From contig JAFSTZ010000402.1 of the NCBI GenBank assembly GCA_017445525.1, positions 1 to 5,333 on the forward strand: a stretch of 5,333 bases of DNA, written 5' to 3'. Shown here piece by piece: positions 1 to 4,719 of this stretch; position 1 is the first letter of the stretch, and each line of letters begins with the position of its first letter. This stretch comes from Eubacterium sp. (GTDB taxonomy: Bacteria > Bacillota > Clostridia > Lachnospirales > Lachnospiraceae). The notes below the pieces were generated by a model. That model was not told where the DNA came from, did not search any database, and saw nothing but the letters and a program-made list of their open reading frames with translations. The position numbers and the translations under genes were made by a program.

Positions 1-1
1 C

Positions 2-538
2 GGAAGCATGATGGGTTACTCTATCATCAATTTTTCATTGGTATATCTTATTGGTGCTTATCTGCGTGATTCAGATAGGCGGGGCAGTATTCTGCGAGTT
101 TGTTTATATCTTATAATTCTTGTCGTGTGGGCATACGGAGAGATGAAGATGGGAACGCAATTTATCTATATGCGTTGTTGGTATTACTGCAATCCTATCA
201 TCATCCTTCTTGCGGCGGAACTTCTGCTGGTATTTCGCGGATTTAATGCGGGGAGCAAAAGGTGGATCAATTCGCTTGCGGGGGCTTCATTTACAGTATA
301 TCTGATGCATGAGGGATTTATACTTTTCCTGAGAAATGAGAACATGGGAGAGTGGAATACAGCTCTTGTTTTCCTGCATCTGATAGCATCTGTGATTGGT
401 ATTTATCTGATATGCTATCTGGTATGGCTGGTTTATGAGTTTATCATGTCACGGTTATATAAGGCCACTCTGGCGAAGACATTTTTAAACAATAATATAT
501 ATAAAAGACTGGATGGAAAGGATATGCGACATGAATAA
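2..538 (+). CDS. Acyltransferase-3 family membrane protein, C-terminal part (5' end outside window)
   Basis: This is the end of an integral membrane acyltransferase that probably acetylates (or otherwise acylates) a sugar of a surface polysaccharide. The reading frame is open to the left edge (codons GGA AGC precede the first ATG at 8), so that ATG is probably internal and the N-terminal half is missing. About 178 residues remain, whereas family members usually have 330-370. Visible hydrophobic segments, numbered from the ATG at 8, lie near residues 5-18, 31-45, 61-76, 89-101 and 120-145. Motifs such as SLVYLIGAYLR and SLAGASFTVYLMHE match the last membrane helices of acyltransferase-3 (O-acetyltransferase) proteins. 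The catalytic His/Arg region of the family is expected upstream and cannot be checked here. Its stop overlaps the next gene's start (ATGAATAA), indicating translational coupling with the flippase. The family is recognised from memory of the motifs; the donor and sugar are unknown. Confidence 0.8.
   Translation, partial: GSMMGYSIINFSLVYLIGAYLRDSDRRGSILRVCLYLIILVVWAYGEMKMGTQFIYMRCWYYCNPIIILLAAELLLVFRGFNAGSKRWINSLAGASFTVYLMHEGFILFLRNENMGEWNTALVFLHLIASVIGIYLICYLVWLVYEFIMSRLYKATLAKTFLNNNIYKRLDGKDMRHE
515..521 (+). promoter_or_regulatory. Ribosome binding site deciding the flippase start
   Basis: GGAAAGG lies 9 bases before ATG 531. The in-frame alternative ATG at 513 has no SD-like sequence before it and lies directly against this one, so 531 is preferred. 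The site sits inside the end of the upstream acyltransferase gene. Confidence 0.7.
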
Positions 539-1961
539 ATTCAAGTTGTTTATCGAGAACTTTCTCGTCTATGGTCTCGGAGGCATCATCAGTAAAGCTA
601 TCCCTCTGATCATGATCCCACTGATCACCATGATCATGCCGGATACATCATACTTCGGGATCAGTGATCTTTCGGATACCATAGTTTCGTTTGGTTGCGC
701 TATCGCTATCATGGGGATGGTAGATGCGATGTATCGTATGTTTTTCGAGAAGGAGGATGTTCATTATAAGCAGACGGTATGCTCTACAACCATGATCTTT
801 ACTATGATCACTTCGCTCGTTGTTTTTGTGTTGATGATAGTCTTTCGCGGACCTATCTCAGATCTGTTTTTTCAGGACAGACAGTATGCTTATGTTGTTA
901 TATTCTCGGCAGCGGCTACTTTGGTCGGCTCCAATACAAGTGTGATTTCCGCGCCTACGCGCATGCAGAATAAAAGAAAAATATTTCTTGTTACCAACAC
1001 ACTTGCACCGCTTTTGTCCTACGGGATCGCCATACCGCTTCTGTTGAACGGTTATTATATTATTGCGCTTCCTCTTGCTACTGTTATATCTTCATTTGTT
1101 ATGGGAATCACATTTTTCTCGTTGAATCACACATGGTTCAGGGTTTCACTTTTTGATAAAAAGCTTCTGAAACAGCTTTTGGTTATAGCACTGCCTTTGC
1201 TGCCGAACTTTTTGATATATTGGGTTTTCAATTCCTGTGACAAGGTTATGATAACCAACTTTATGGGGACGGGTGCAACGGGCATATATTCTGTCGGATC
1301 AAAGCTCGGTCACGCCAGTCAGCTGATCTATACGGCTTTTGCAGGCGGCTGGCAGTACTTCTCTTTTGCGACTATGAAAGAGGATGATCAGGTTGGATCC
1401 AATTCACGTATCTTTGAATATCTGGGCGTGATTTCTTTTATTGCAACTGCGTTTGTATGTGCACTGAGTTATCCGTTGTTTAAGCTGTTGTTCGGTGAGG
1501 AGTATTTGGCAGGATATACAGTTGCTCCTTATCTTTTTCTTGCACCTCTTTTGCAGATGCTGTTCCAGGTTGGAGCAAATCAGTTTTTAGTAATAAAAAA
1601 GACCTGGCCGAATCTGTTTATCCTGTCATCGGGTGCGGTCCTGAATCTGATAATAAATCTGTTTTTGATCCCGGTTTTAGGGATAGAGGGTGCCGCTTTG
1701 GCAACTCTGGCCGGGTATATTTTTACGGATATTATATGCGTGATCGTTCTTTGCAAAATGAAGCTGATGGTGATGCCGGGGAGGTTTATGATGGCATCGA
1801 TTATTATGGCGGCGTTTATGGTTGCCTGGAGATTTCTGTTTTCAGATAACTGGCTTATCGGAGTGGGAATAGCAGTACTTGTTTCCGGTTGTATGGTTTT
1901 ACTTTATCGCGGTGATGTCATGGCATTGTTGAGAAAGATAAAAAACAGAAAGAAGGAGTGA
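531..1961 (+). CDS. Wzx-type polysaccharide flippase (MOP/MATE-like exporter superfamily)
   Basis: This 476-aa integral membrane protein probably flips lipid-linked oligosaccharide repeat units across the cytoplasmic membrane. It is hydrophobic throughout, with roughly 12-14 membrane segments. The N-terminus (ENFLVYGLGGIISKAIPLI, residues 5-23) is typical of Wzx/RfbX proteins. At about residues 220-262 the stretch LPLLPNFLIYWVFNSCDKVMI followed by GATGIYSVGSKLG is the usual start of the second half of these transporters. A second conserved-looking patch is VLNLIINLFLIPVLGIEGAALATLAGY (about 367-393). The protein ends in a basic tail (KIKNRKKE). Length is normal for the family. The start at 531 has an SD (GGAAAGG) and overlaps the upstream acyltransferase stop by 8 bases, so the two are coupled in one operon. 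Substrate structure cannot be deduced. A lipid II flippase or teichoic acid exporter is a less likely alternative because of the flanking sugar acyltransferases. Confidence 0.88.
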   Translation: MNKFKLFIENFLVYGLGGIISKAIPLIMIPLITMIMPDTSYFGISDLSDTIVSFGCAIAIMGMVDAMYRMFFEKEDVHYKQTVCSTTMIFTMITSLVVFVLMIVFRGPISDLFFQDRQYAYVVIFSAAATLVGSNTSVISAPTRMQNKRKIFLVTNTLAPLLSYGIAIPLLLNGYYIIALPLATVISSFVMGITFFSLNHTWFRVSLFDKKLLKQLLVIALPLLPNFLIYWVFNSCDKVMITNFMGTGATGIYSVGSKLGHASQLIYTAFAGGWQYFSFATMKEDDQVGSNSRIFEYLGVISFIATAFVCALSYPLFKLLFGEEYLAGYTVAPYLFLAPLLQMLFQVGANQFLVIKKTWPNLFILSSGAVLNLIINLFLIPVLGIEGAALATLAGYIFTDIICVIVLCKMKLMVMPGRFMMASIIMAAFMVAWRFLFSDNWLIGVGIAVLVSGCMVLLYRGDVMALLRKIKNRKKE

Positions 1962-1976
1962 CTATGCATACATAGT
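1953..1976 (+). other. Orphan SD plus ATG with a three-codon frame inside a small inverted repeat
   Basis: AAGGAG (1953-1958) is followed after 5 bases by ATG 1964, but the frame reads only Met-His-Thr-stop (1964-1975). A perfect 6-base inverted repeat (ACTATG, 1961-1966; CATAGT, 1971-1976; loop CATA) covers the ATG, starting on the last base of the flippase stop. It may be the start of a deleted or frameshifted downstream operon gene, or coincidence. No U-run follows, so it is not a convincing terminator. Confidence 0.4.
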
Positions 1977-2035
1977 TCAGAGTTGTGCTATCAGGTCAAG
2001 CAGGTAAGTATTCTGTTCGGTTATTTAAGAATCAC
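1962..2035. other. Convergent intergenic gap, no clear terminator
   Basis: The 74 bases between the flippase and the oppositely oriented acyltransferase contain only weak pairing: the small inverted repeat at the flippase stop, and an imperfect AGTATTCT/AGAATcACT pair near 2007-2035. Neither strand shows a GC-rich stem followed by T residues. Transcripts from both sides may therefore overlap at their 3' ends. Confidence 0.4.
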
Positions 2036-2905
2036 TTAGGTATCCGTCTTGCCCAAAAGCATCATCTTCATATCATCATCCAGCGTGGAGAACCATGCAT
2101 CAAATCCAAGGTCCTTCCAAGGCATATTTCTATCAAAATGATATCGCCAAGGGTAGTATTTTTCTCCTGTATCCCTGTTGATGATATCGCGGATATCTCC
2201 CTTGGCCTTTCCCGGATTGCCGACGACAACCTGGTATCTGTCTACATCCCGGTTGACGACTGCGCCGGCTCCGATCAGGGAATCGCCCTGTATCTCAATT
2301 CCGGGGAGTATCAGTGCGTGTGTTGCTATAATAGCAAAGGAATGTACATGCACTCCCTTTAATGTGTTTGACGGCGGCGTGGGATCGTTGGTAAAAACAA
2401 CATAGGGAAATATCCAGCAGCAATCATCTATTACGGTGGCCATGCCTACGTGGACGTTGCTGTGAAGTCTGACGTGATTTCCGATAGTGCAGTGTCCCTG
2501 TATGTCACTCAGTGTACCGATGCTTACTTCATTTCCGACAGAGGCTTCTTCACGGATCGTAACCTGATGACCGGACTGAAAGCCGTCTCCTATTTTTGAA
2601 CCACTGTAGAAAATGCAACCGCTCCGTATGATTGCTTTTTTACCTATCTGCAACTCGTGTTTATGATATTTGTGATCGCAAAAAAAATCCATCTGATATT
2701 CGCCTATGATACATCCGGCGCCGATGGTTGATCCTTCACCTATTGTAACATCGTTTCTTATGATGCAGTTATGATCTATGTATACATTGTTTCCGAGTGA
2801 GACATTATCCTCGATGATGACATTGTTTTTTATAACAACGTTTTCACCGCACTTGAAATTATCGCCTATGACGGTATTGGCACCGATATCCGGTTGACAC
2901 CCCAT
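2036..2905 (-). CDS. Left-handed beta-helix (hexapeptide-repeat) sugar acyltransferase, WbpD/PglD-like
   Basis: This 289-aa cytoplasmic enzyme probably transfers an acetyl (or other acyl) group from acyl-CoA to a nucleotide-sugar amine or hydroxyl used in polysaccharide synthesis. Residues about 5-165 are imperfect hexapeptide repeats ([LIV]-G-x4: IGANTV, IGDNFK, IGEGST, IGAGCI and so on), the hallmark of trimeric LbH acyltransferases. A loop region follows (VVFTNDPTPPSN, 169-180), then further coils (ATHALILPGIEIQGDSLIGAGAVV), and the NPGKAKGDIRDI segment (230-241) that closes the helix in WbpD/WxcM-like enzymes. His153 or His196 could be catalytic, but this is a guess. A tail of about 45 residues rich in aromatics (YYPWRYHFDRNMPW) follows the helix. 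ATG 2905 is chosen because AAAAAGGAGG lies 5 bases before it; the upstream in-frame ATG at 2974 has no SD and would add 23 residues outside the repeats. It is a single-gene unit with its own promoter, convergent with the flippase. Substrate is unknown. Confidence 0.88.
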   Translation of the reverse strand: MGCQPDIGANTVIGDNFKCGENVVIKNNVIIEDNVSLGNNVYIDHNCIIRNDVTIGEGSTIGAGCIIGEYQMDFFCDHKYHKHELQIGKKAIIRSGCIFYSGSKIGDGFQSGHQVTIREEASVGNEVSIGTLSDIQGHCTIGNHVRLHSNVHVGMATVIDDCCWIFPYVVFTNDPTPPSNTLKGVHVHSFAIIATHALILPGIEIQGDSLIGAGAVVNRDVDRYQVVVGNPGKAKGDIRDIINRDTGEKYYPWRYHFDRNMPWKDLGFDAWFSTLDDDMKMMLLGKTDT

Positions 2906-2910
2906 TATAT

Positions 2911-2916
2911 CCTCCT
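2911..2916 (-). promoter_or_regulatory. Strong ribosome binding site deciding the start of the hexapeptide acyltransferase
   Basis: On the minus strand AGGAGG (within AAAAAGGAGG, 2911-2920) lies 5 bases from ATG 2905. This near-perfect SD rules in the 289-aa form over the 312-aa form beginning at 2974. Confidence 0.9.
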
Positions 2917-2923
2917 TTTTGCT

Positions 2924-2937
2924 GCCGGCTATCCGGC
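2924..2937 (-). promoter_or_regulatory. Leader hairpin just before the acyltransferase SD
   Basis: The leader RNA reads GCCGG-ATAG-CCGGC, a perfect 5-bp GC stem with a 4-base loop ending 7 bases before AAAAAGGAGG. A second small stem, TCGGT-GTA-ACCGA, lies upstream at 2954-2966. They may keep the SD open or affect mRNA stability. No known riboswitch class is recognised in the roughly 109-base leader. Confidence 0.4.
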
Positions 2938-3020
2938 ATATCCGAATCTTCTGTCGGTTACACCGATATATCATTCTATCGTTGTTCCGGATGAAAAAAC
3001 CCGGCTACAAACACGCTTTT

Positions 3021-3049
3021 AGTATATCATAGTGTGATAGAATATGCAA
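3021..3049 (-). promoter_or_regulatory. Sigma-A promoter for the hexapeptide acyltransferase
   Basis: On the minus strand, -35 TTGCAT (complement of 3044-3049), a 17-base spacer and -10 TATACT (complement of 3021-3026) are visible. A TGA immediately before the -10 gives the extended -10 form TGnTATACT. Transcription should start near 3014, leaving a leader of about 109 bases before ATG 2905. Confidence 0.78.
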
Positions 3050-3073
3050 CAGACTTTTTTTGGAAATCTGTTG
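3047..3073. repeat. Inverted repeat between the divergent promoters (possible operator)
   Basis: CAACAGA (3047-3053) and TCTGTTG (3067-3073) are perfect inverted repeats with a 13-base T/A-rich spacer. Two inner bases (TT/AA) also match after one mismatch. The left arm covers half of the leftward -35 box and the right arm half of the rightward TTGACA. Its symmetric position suggests one dimeric regulator could act on both promoters. No regulator gene is visible here, and chance symmetry of two -35 boxes explains only the CAA/TTG ends of the arms. Confidence 0.45.
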
Positions 3074-3099
3074 ACATATGTATCTGATTAGGTTATAAT
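3071..3099 (+). promoter_or_regulatory. Perfect-consensus sigma-A promoter for the two-gene unknown unit
   Basis: TTGACA (3071-3076) and TATAAT (3094-3099) are both exact consensus and separated by exactly 17 bases. The start of transcription is expected near 3106-3107. Such a promoter should be strong unless repressed. It is followed by a leader of about 95 bases to ATG 3202. Confidence 0.9.
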
Positions 3100-3107
3100 A
3101 AGCATAG

Positions 3108-3126
3108 GTATAGGTATGCCCTATAC
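3108..3126 (+). promoter_or_regulatory. 5'-terminal hairpin of the leader RNA
   Basis: GTATAGG (3108-3114), loop TATGC and CCTATAC (3120-3126) form a perfect 7-bp stem. It begins one or two bases after the predicted transcription start. Hairpins at the extreme 5' end commonly protect mRNA from decay in Firmicutes. The region also carries a tandem ATAGGT repeat (3104-3115). No U-run follows, so it is not a terminator. Confidence 0.5.
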
Positions 3127-3189
3127 TCGGTTCGTGTGTGTTTCATGAAAGTAGGGATATGCTGCTTGAGAGGGTGAAAACCGGAGAGC

Positions 3190-3196
3190 GAGGTGG
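3190..3196 (+). promoter_or_regulatory. Ribosome binding site supporting ATG 3202
   Basis: GAGGTGG (3190-3196) matches the anti-SD complement GAGGTGATC almost throughout and ends 5 bases before ATG 3202. The alternative GTG at 3193 lies inside this SD and has only a GGAGAG (3183-3188) before it, so it is less likely. Confidence 0.65.
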
Positions 3197-3201
3197 TCAG
3201 G

Positions 3202-4134
3202 ATGACAAATATAAGTGTTAATCAGAGAAGTGCCGCAGTTCAGCCAAGGACGGAGCAGGCTGCAGCAGGGAAGACATGTACTCAGACCGGTGGAGTGAAT
3301 CGTGCTTCTGTAGAGAATCGCGTTGAGGCACAGGCGAAGGAAACTGCTAAGACCGAAGTCAAGAAGGAGGAGGCAGGTAAGTCAGCGGCTGAGGAGATGC
3401 GCAAGGAGAACACAGCGATCACGGCTCAGCCTGATGAGGGTATCCGCCTTGAGATCAGTAAGAAAGGTCTTGAGAGGGAGCAGGAGGGCATCAGATCCCG
3501 TGAGGAAGATGCAGGGCAGACCGGCATCAGACCTGCTCAGGATGAGGACAAGAAAGCCGAAGATGATAAGGATGCTGCCAAGCAGAGGATAGAGGAACAG
3601 CAGAAGGTCAAAGAGAAGATTCGTGAGATGACCGACAAGGAAGTCGACAAGGAACAGCAGGACGTCCGCCAGGCAGAGCGCAGGGAGCAGGAGAAGCAGG
3701 ATGATCGTGTTGATGAAGAGCGCAAGTCCGAGGATGAGAAGAAACAGCAGAATATAACAAATTATTCAGGCTATACCAGCGCACAGCTTCAGCAGATGGT
3801 AAACAACGGCGAGATATCAAGAAACGATTATCGCAAAGAGATTGAGAATCGTGAAGAAAAGCGTGAGGAGCAGGTTCAGTCGGTAAACGAGACTGACAAG
3901 AAGATCACGGAGGGCATCGGTCGTGCCGAGCGTACAGAACGTACGATGAATGCCATTGATACCGCCTTTGATGAGGAATCAAACAACAACATAAATGCTG
4001 AAACCAGAACAGAGATACTCCAGAATCTGGAAGATCCGACCAGGACGAGTCAGGGACAGGAAAATGTACAGCGTGAGCAACAGGCTCAGGCTTTCGCCAG
4101 ATGGCAGAATGATTTCGGATTCCTGATCCGATAA
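3202..4134 (+). CDS. Highly charged, disordered/coiled-coil protein of unknown function
   Basis: I do not recognise this 310-aa protein. About 40% of residues are D, E, K or R (roughly 125 of 310), with many Q, and there is one Cys (C26) and one Trp (W301). No signal peptide or membrane segment is seen, so it should be cytoplasmic. Residues 1-75 are Ala/Thr/Gln/Glu-rich and probably disordered. A short DEGIRLEISKKGLE stretch lies at 78-91. Residues 100-185 are almost continuous charged residues with long-helix or coiled-coil character. Residues 188-217 (YSGYTSAQLQQMVNNGEISR then NDYRKEIENR) look like a small helix-turn-helix-like hairpin, reminiscent of the SHOCT pattern. The C-terminus (AFARWQNDFGFLIR) is more hydrophobic and may be a docking tail. 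It is the first gene after a consensus promoter and lies 27 bases before the acidic 155-aa gene. A structural, scaffold or flagellar/cell-envelope accessory role is possible but unproven. Confidence 0.8.
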   Translation: MTNISVNQRSAAVQPRTEQAAAGKTCTQTGGVNRASVENRVEAQAKETAKTEVKKEEAGKSAAEEMRKENTAITAQPDEGIRLEISKKGLEREQEGIRSREEDAGQTGIRPAQDEDKKAEDDKDAAKQRIEEQQKVKEKIREMTDKEVDKEQQDVRQAERREQEKQDDRVDEERKSEDEKKQQNITNYSGYTSAQLQQMVNNGEISRNDYRKEIENREEKREEQVQSVNETDKKITEGIGRAERTERTMNAIDTAFDEESNNNINAETRTEILQNLEDPTRTSQGQENVQREQQAQAFARWQNDFGFLIR

Positions 4135-4147
4135 AAGATTTACAACA

Positions 4148-4161
4148 GGAAGGAGCCTTCC
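4148..4161 (+). promoter_or_regulatory. Palindrome enclosing the ribosome binding site of the acidic protein
   Basis: GGAAGGAGCCTTCC has perfect 6-base complementary arms (GGAAGG/CCTTCC). As RNA it could fold as GGAAG-GAGC-CTTCC. It contains the SD AAGGAG (4150-4155) and ends directly against ATG 4162. Folding would hide the SD; ribosomes arriving from the gene 27 bases upstream would open it, giving translational coupling. Confidence 0.5.
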
Positions 4162-4629
4162 ATGGTCAAGAGAACTAGAGACGAGAAGCTTCAGATTGCA
4201 AAGGAGTTGGCAGTAGCGCTTGCACCGTATCTGTGGGAAAGAAGTTGGGGATTTGGACTGAATCTCTACTTTGATAATGTGCACGTAGACTATCGTGAGC
4301 TTCATGCGTATCTGTTTTCGGCCGAGCAGGCAGACGATAAAGGTGCTGTTTTGGAGCATTTTGAGGAAGGTTGCGTAGAATACGGCGACGACTTTGAAGA
4401 CGAAAAGTATAAAGCATATAAAGAGATACTGGCTTTAGACAGTGGTATAGAGATGTATATTTCCTGTGAGCAGGAGATTTATGAGGAGATCTATCTTTAT
4501 ATGTGGGATGGTATGCCTACAGGTAAAGGCATGGTTGATGCATTCAATGAAGTATTCGGAAGTCACGGACTTATCTGGGATCTCGAGGATTATTCTATAG
4601 AGGTATATAACGATGAGCCGGAGTCATGA
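4162..4629 (+). CDS. Small, strongly acidic protein of unknown function
   Basis: This 155-aa protein is not recognised. It has about 36 Asp/Glu against 12 Lys/Arg, giving a net charge near -24, and is rich in Tyr and Trp (W25, W29, W115, W139). A basic start (MVKRTRDEKLQIAKELAVAL) reads as an amphipathic helix. A strand-like GFGLNLYFDNVHVDY follows (30-44), then a helical acidic middle (64-92, with two Cys in the protein, C71 and C102). The C-terminal half, GIEMYISCEQEIYEEIYLYM to the end, looks like a folded alpha/beta domain. No signal peptide or membrane helix is seen. The SD AAGGAG is 6 bases before ATG 4162. It is co-transcribed with the charged 310-aa gene (27-base gap) and followed by a terminator. 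The compact acidic fold is reminiscent of immunity-type or chaperone-like small proteins, but no partner toxin is present, so no function is assigned. Confidence 0.82.
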   Translation: MVKRTRDEKLQIAKELAVALAPYLWERSWGFGLNLYFDNVHVDYRELHAYLFSAEQADDKGAVLEHFEEGCVEYGDDFEDEKYKAYKEILALDSGIEMYISCEQEIYEEIYLYMWDGMPTGKGMVDAFNEVFGSHGLIWDLEDYSIEVYNDEPES

Positions 4630-4648
4630 ATGATGTACCGCTTTATTT

Positions 4649-4685
4649 CATCGCACTGTTTCGCTTTGAGACAGTGCGATGTTTT
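4649..4685 (+). terminator. Intrinsic terminator after the two-gene unknown unit
   Basis: CATCGCACTGT (4649-4659) pairs perfectly with ACAGTGCGATG (4671-4681). The stem extends inward by T-G, T-A and C-G pairs to a 5-base loop, and TTTT (4682-4685) follows. The U-run is short but the stem is long and stable. The opposite strand lacks a T-run directly after the stem, so it acts mainly on rightward transcripts. Confidence 0.87.
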
Positions 4686-4702
4686 AGGGAATAACGCCTG
4701 AC

Positions 4703-4710
4703 AAAGGAGG
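4703..4710 (+). promoter_or_regulatory. Ribosome binding site of the cellobiose 2-epimerase
   Basis: AAAGGAGG lies 9 bases before ATG 4720, a strong SD. No other start codon in frame lies within reach, so the start is well fixed. Confidence 0.85.
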
Positions 4711-4719
4711 TTTTCTGAG

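Noticed and set aside
601..670. Cluster of GATC sites and ATGATC-like repeats at the start of the flippase gene
   Set aside because: It is explained by Ile/Met/Ser-rich membrane-helix codons (LIMIPLITMIM); no spacing or position suggests an origin or methylation-controlled site.
1985..2405. Plus-strand open frames across the minus-strand acyltransferase
   Set aside because: They are antisense to a clear hexapeptide-repeat gene, lack SD sites and have no family-like sequence.
2036..2974. Longer 312-aa form of the hexapeptide acyltransferase starting at 2974
   Set aside because: No SD precedes the ATG at 2974, and the extra 23 residues are unlike the repeats, while ATG 2905 has AAAAAGGAGG 5 bases before it.
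2987..3004. CCGG...CCGG with an A/T run (GGGTTTTTT on the minus strand) as a terminator
   Set aside because: Only 4 bp of stem and the T-run falls inside the loop; it lies just downstream of a promoter and does not have terminator layout.
3141..3150. TTTCATGAAA palindrome in the leader
   Set aside because: A 10-base AT-rich palindrome is expected by chance at this length, and no second copy or promoter overlap supports an operator.
3145..3221. Possible leader peptides (ATG 3145, 10 codons; ATG 3159, 20 codons, overlapping the start of the charged protein gene)
   Set aside because: Neither has a convincing SD at proper spacing, and no run of regulatory codons is seen; the second is out of frame with the main gene and may be chance.
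3323..3820. Arg/Ser-rich open frames on both strands within the charged protein gene
   Set aside because: They are shadow frames produced by the repetitive GAG/AAG/CAG codons of the real gene and have no start signals.
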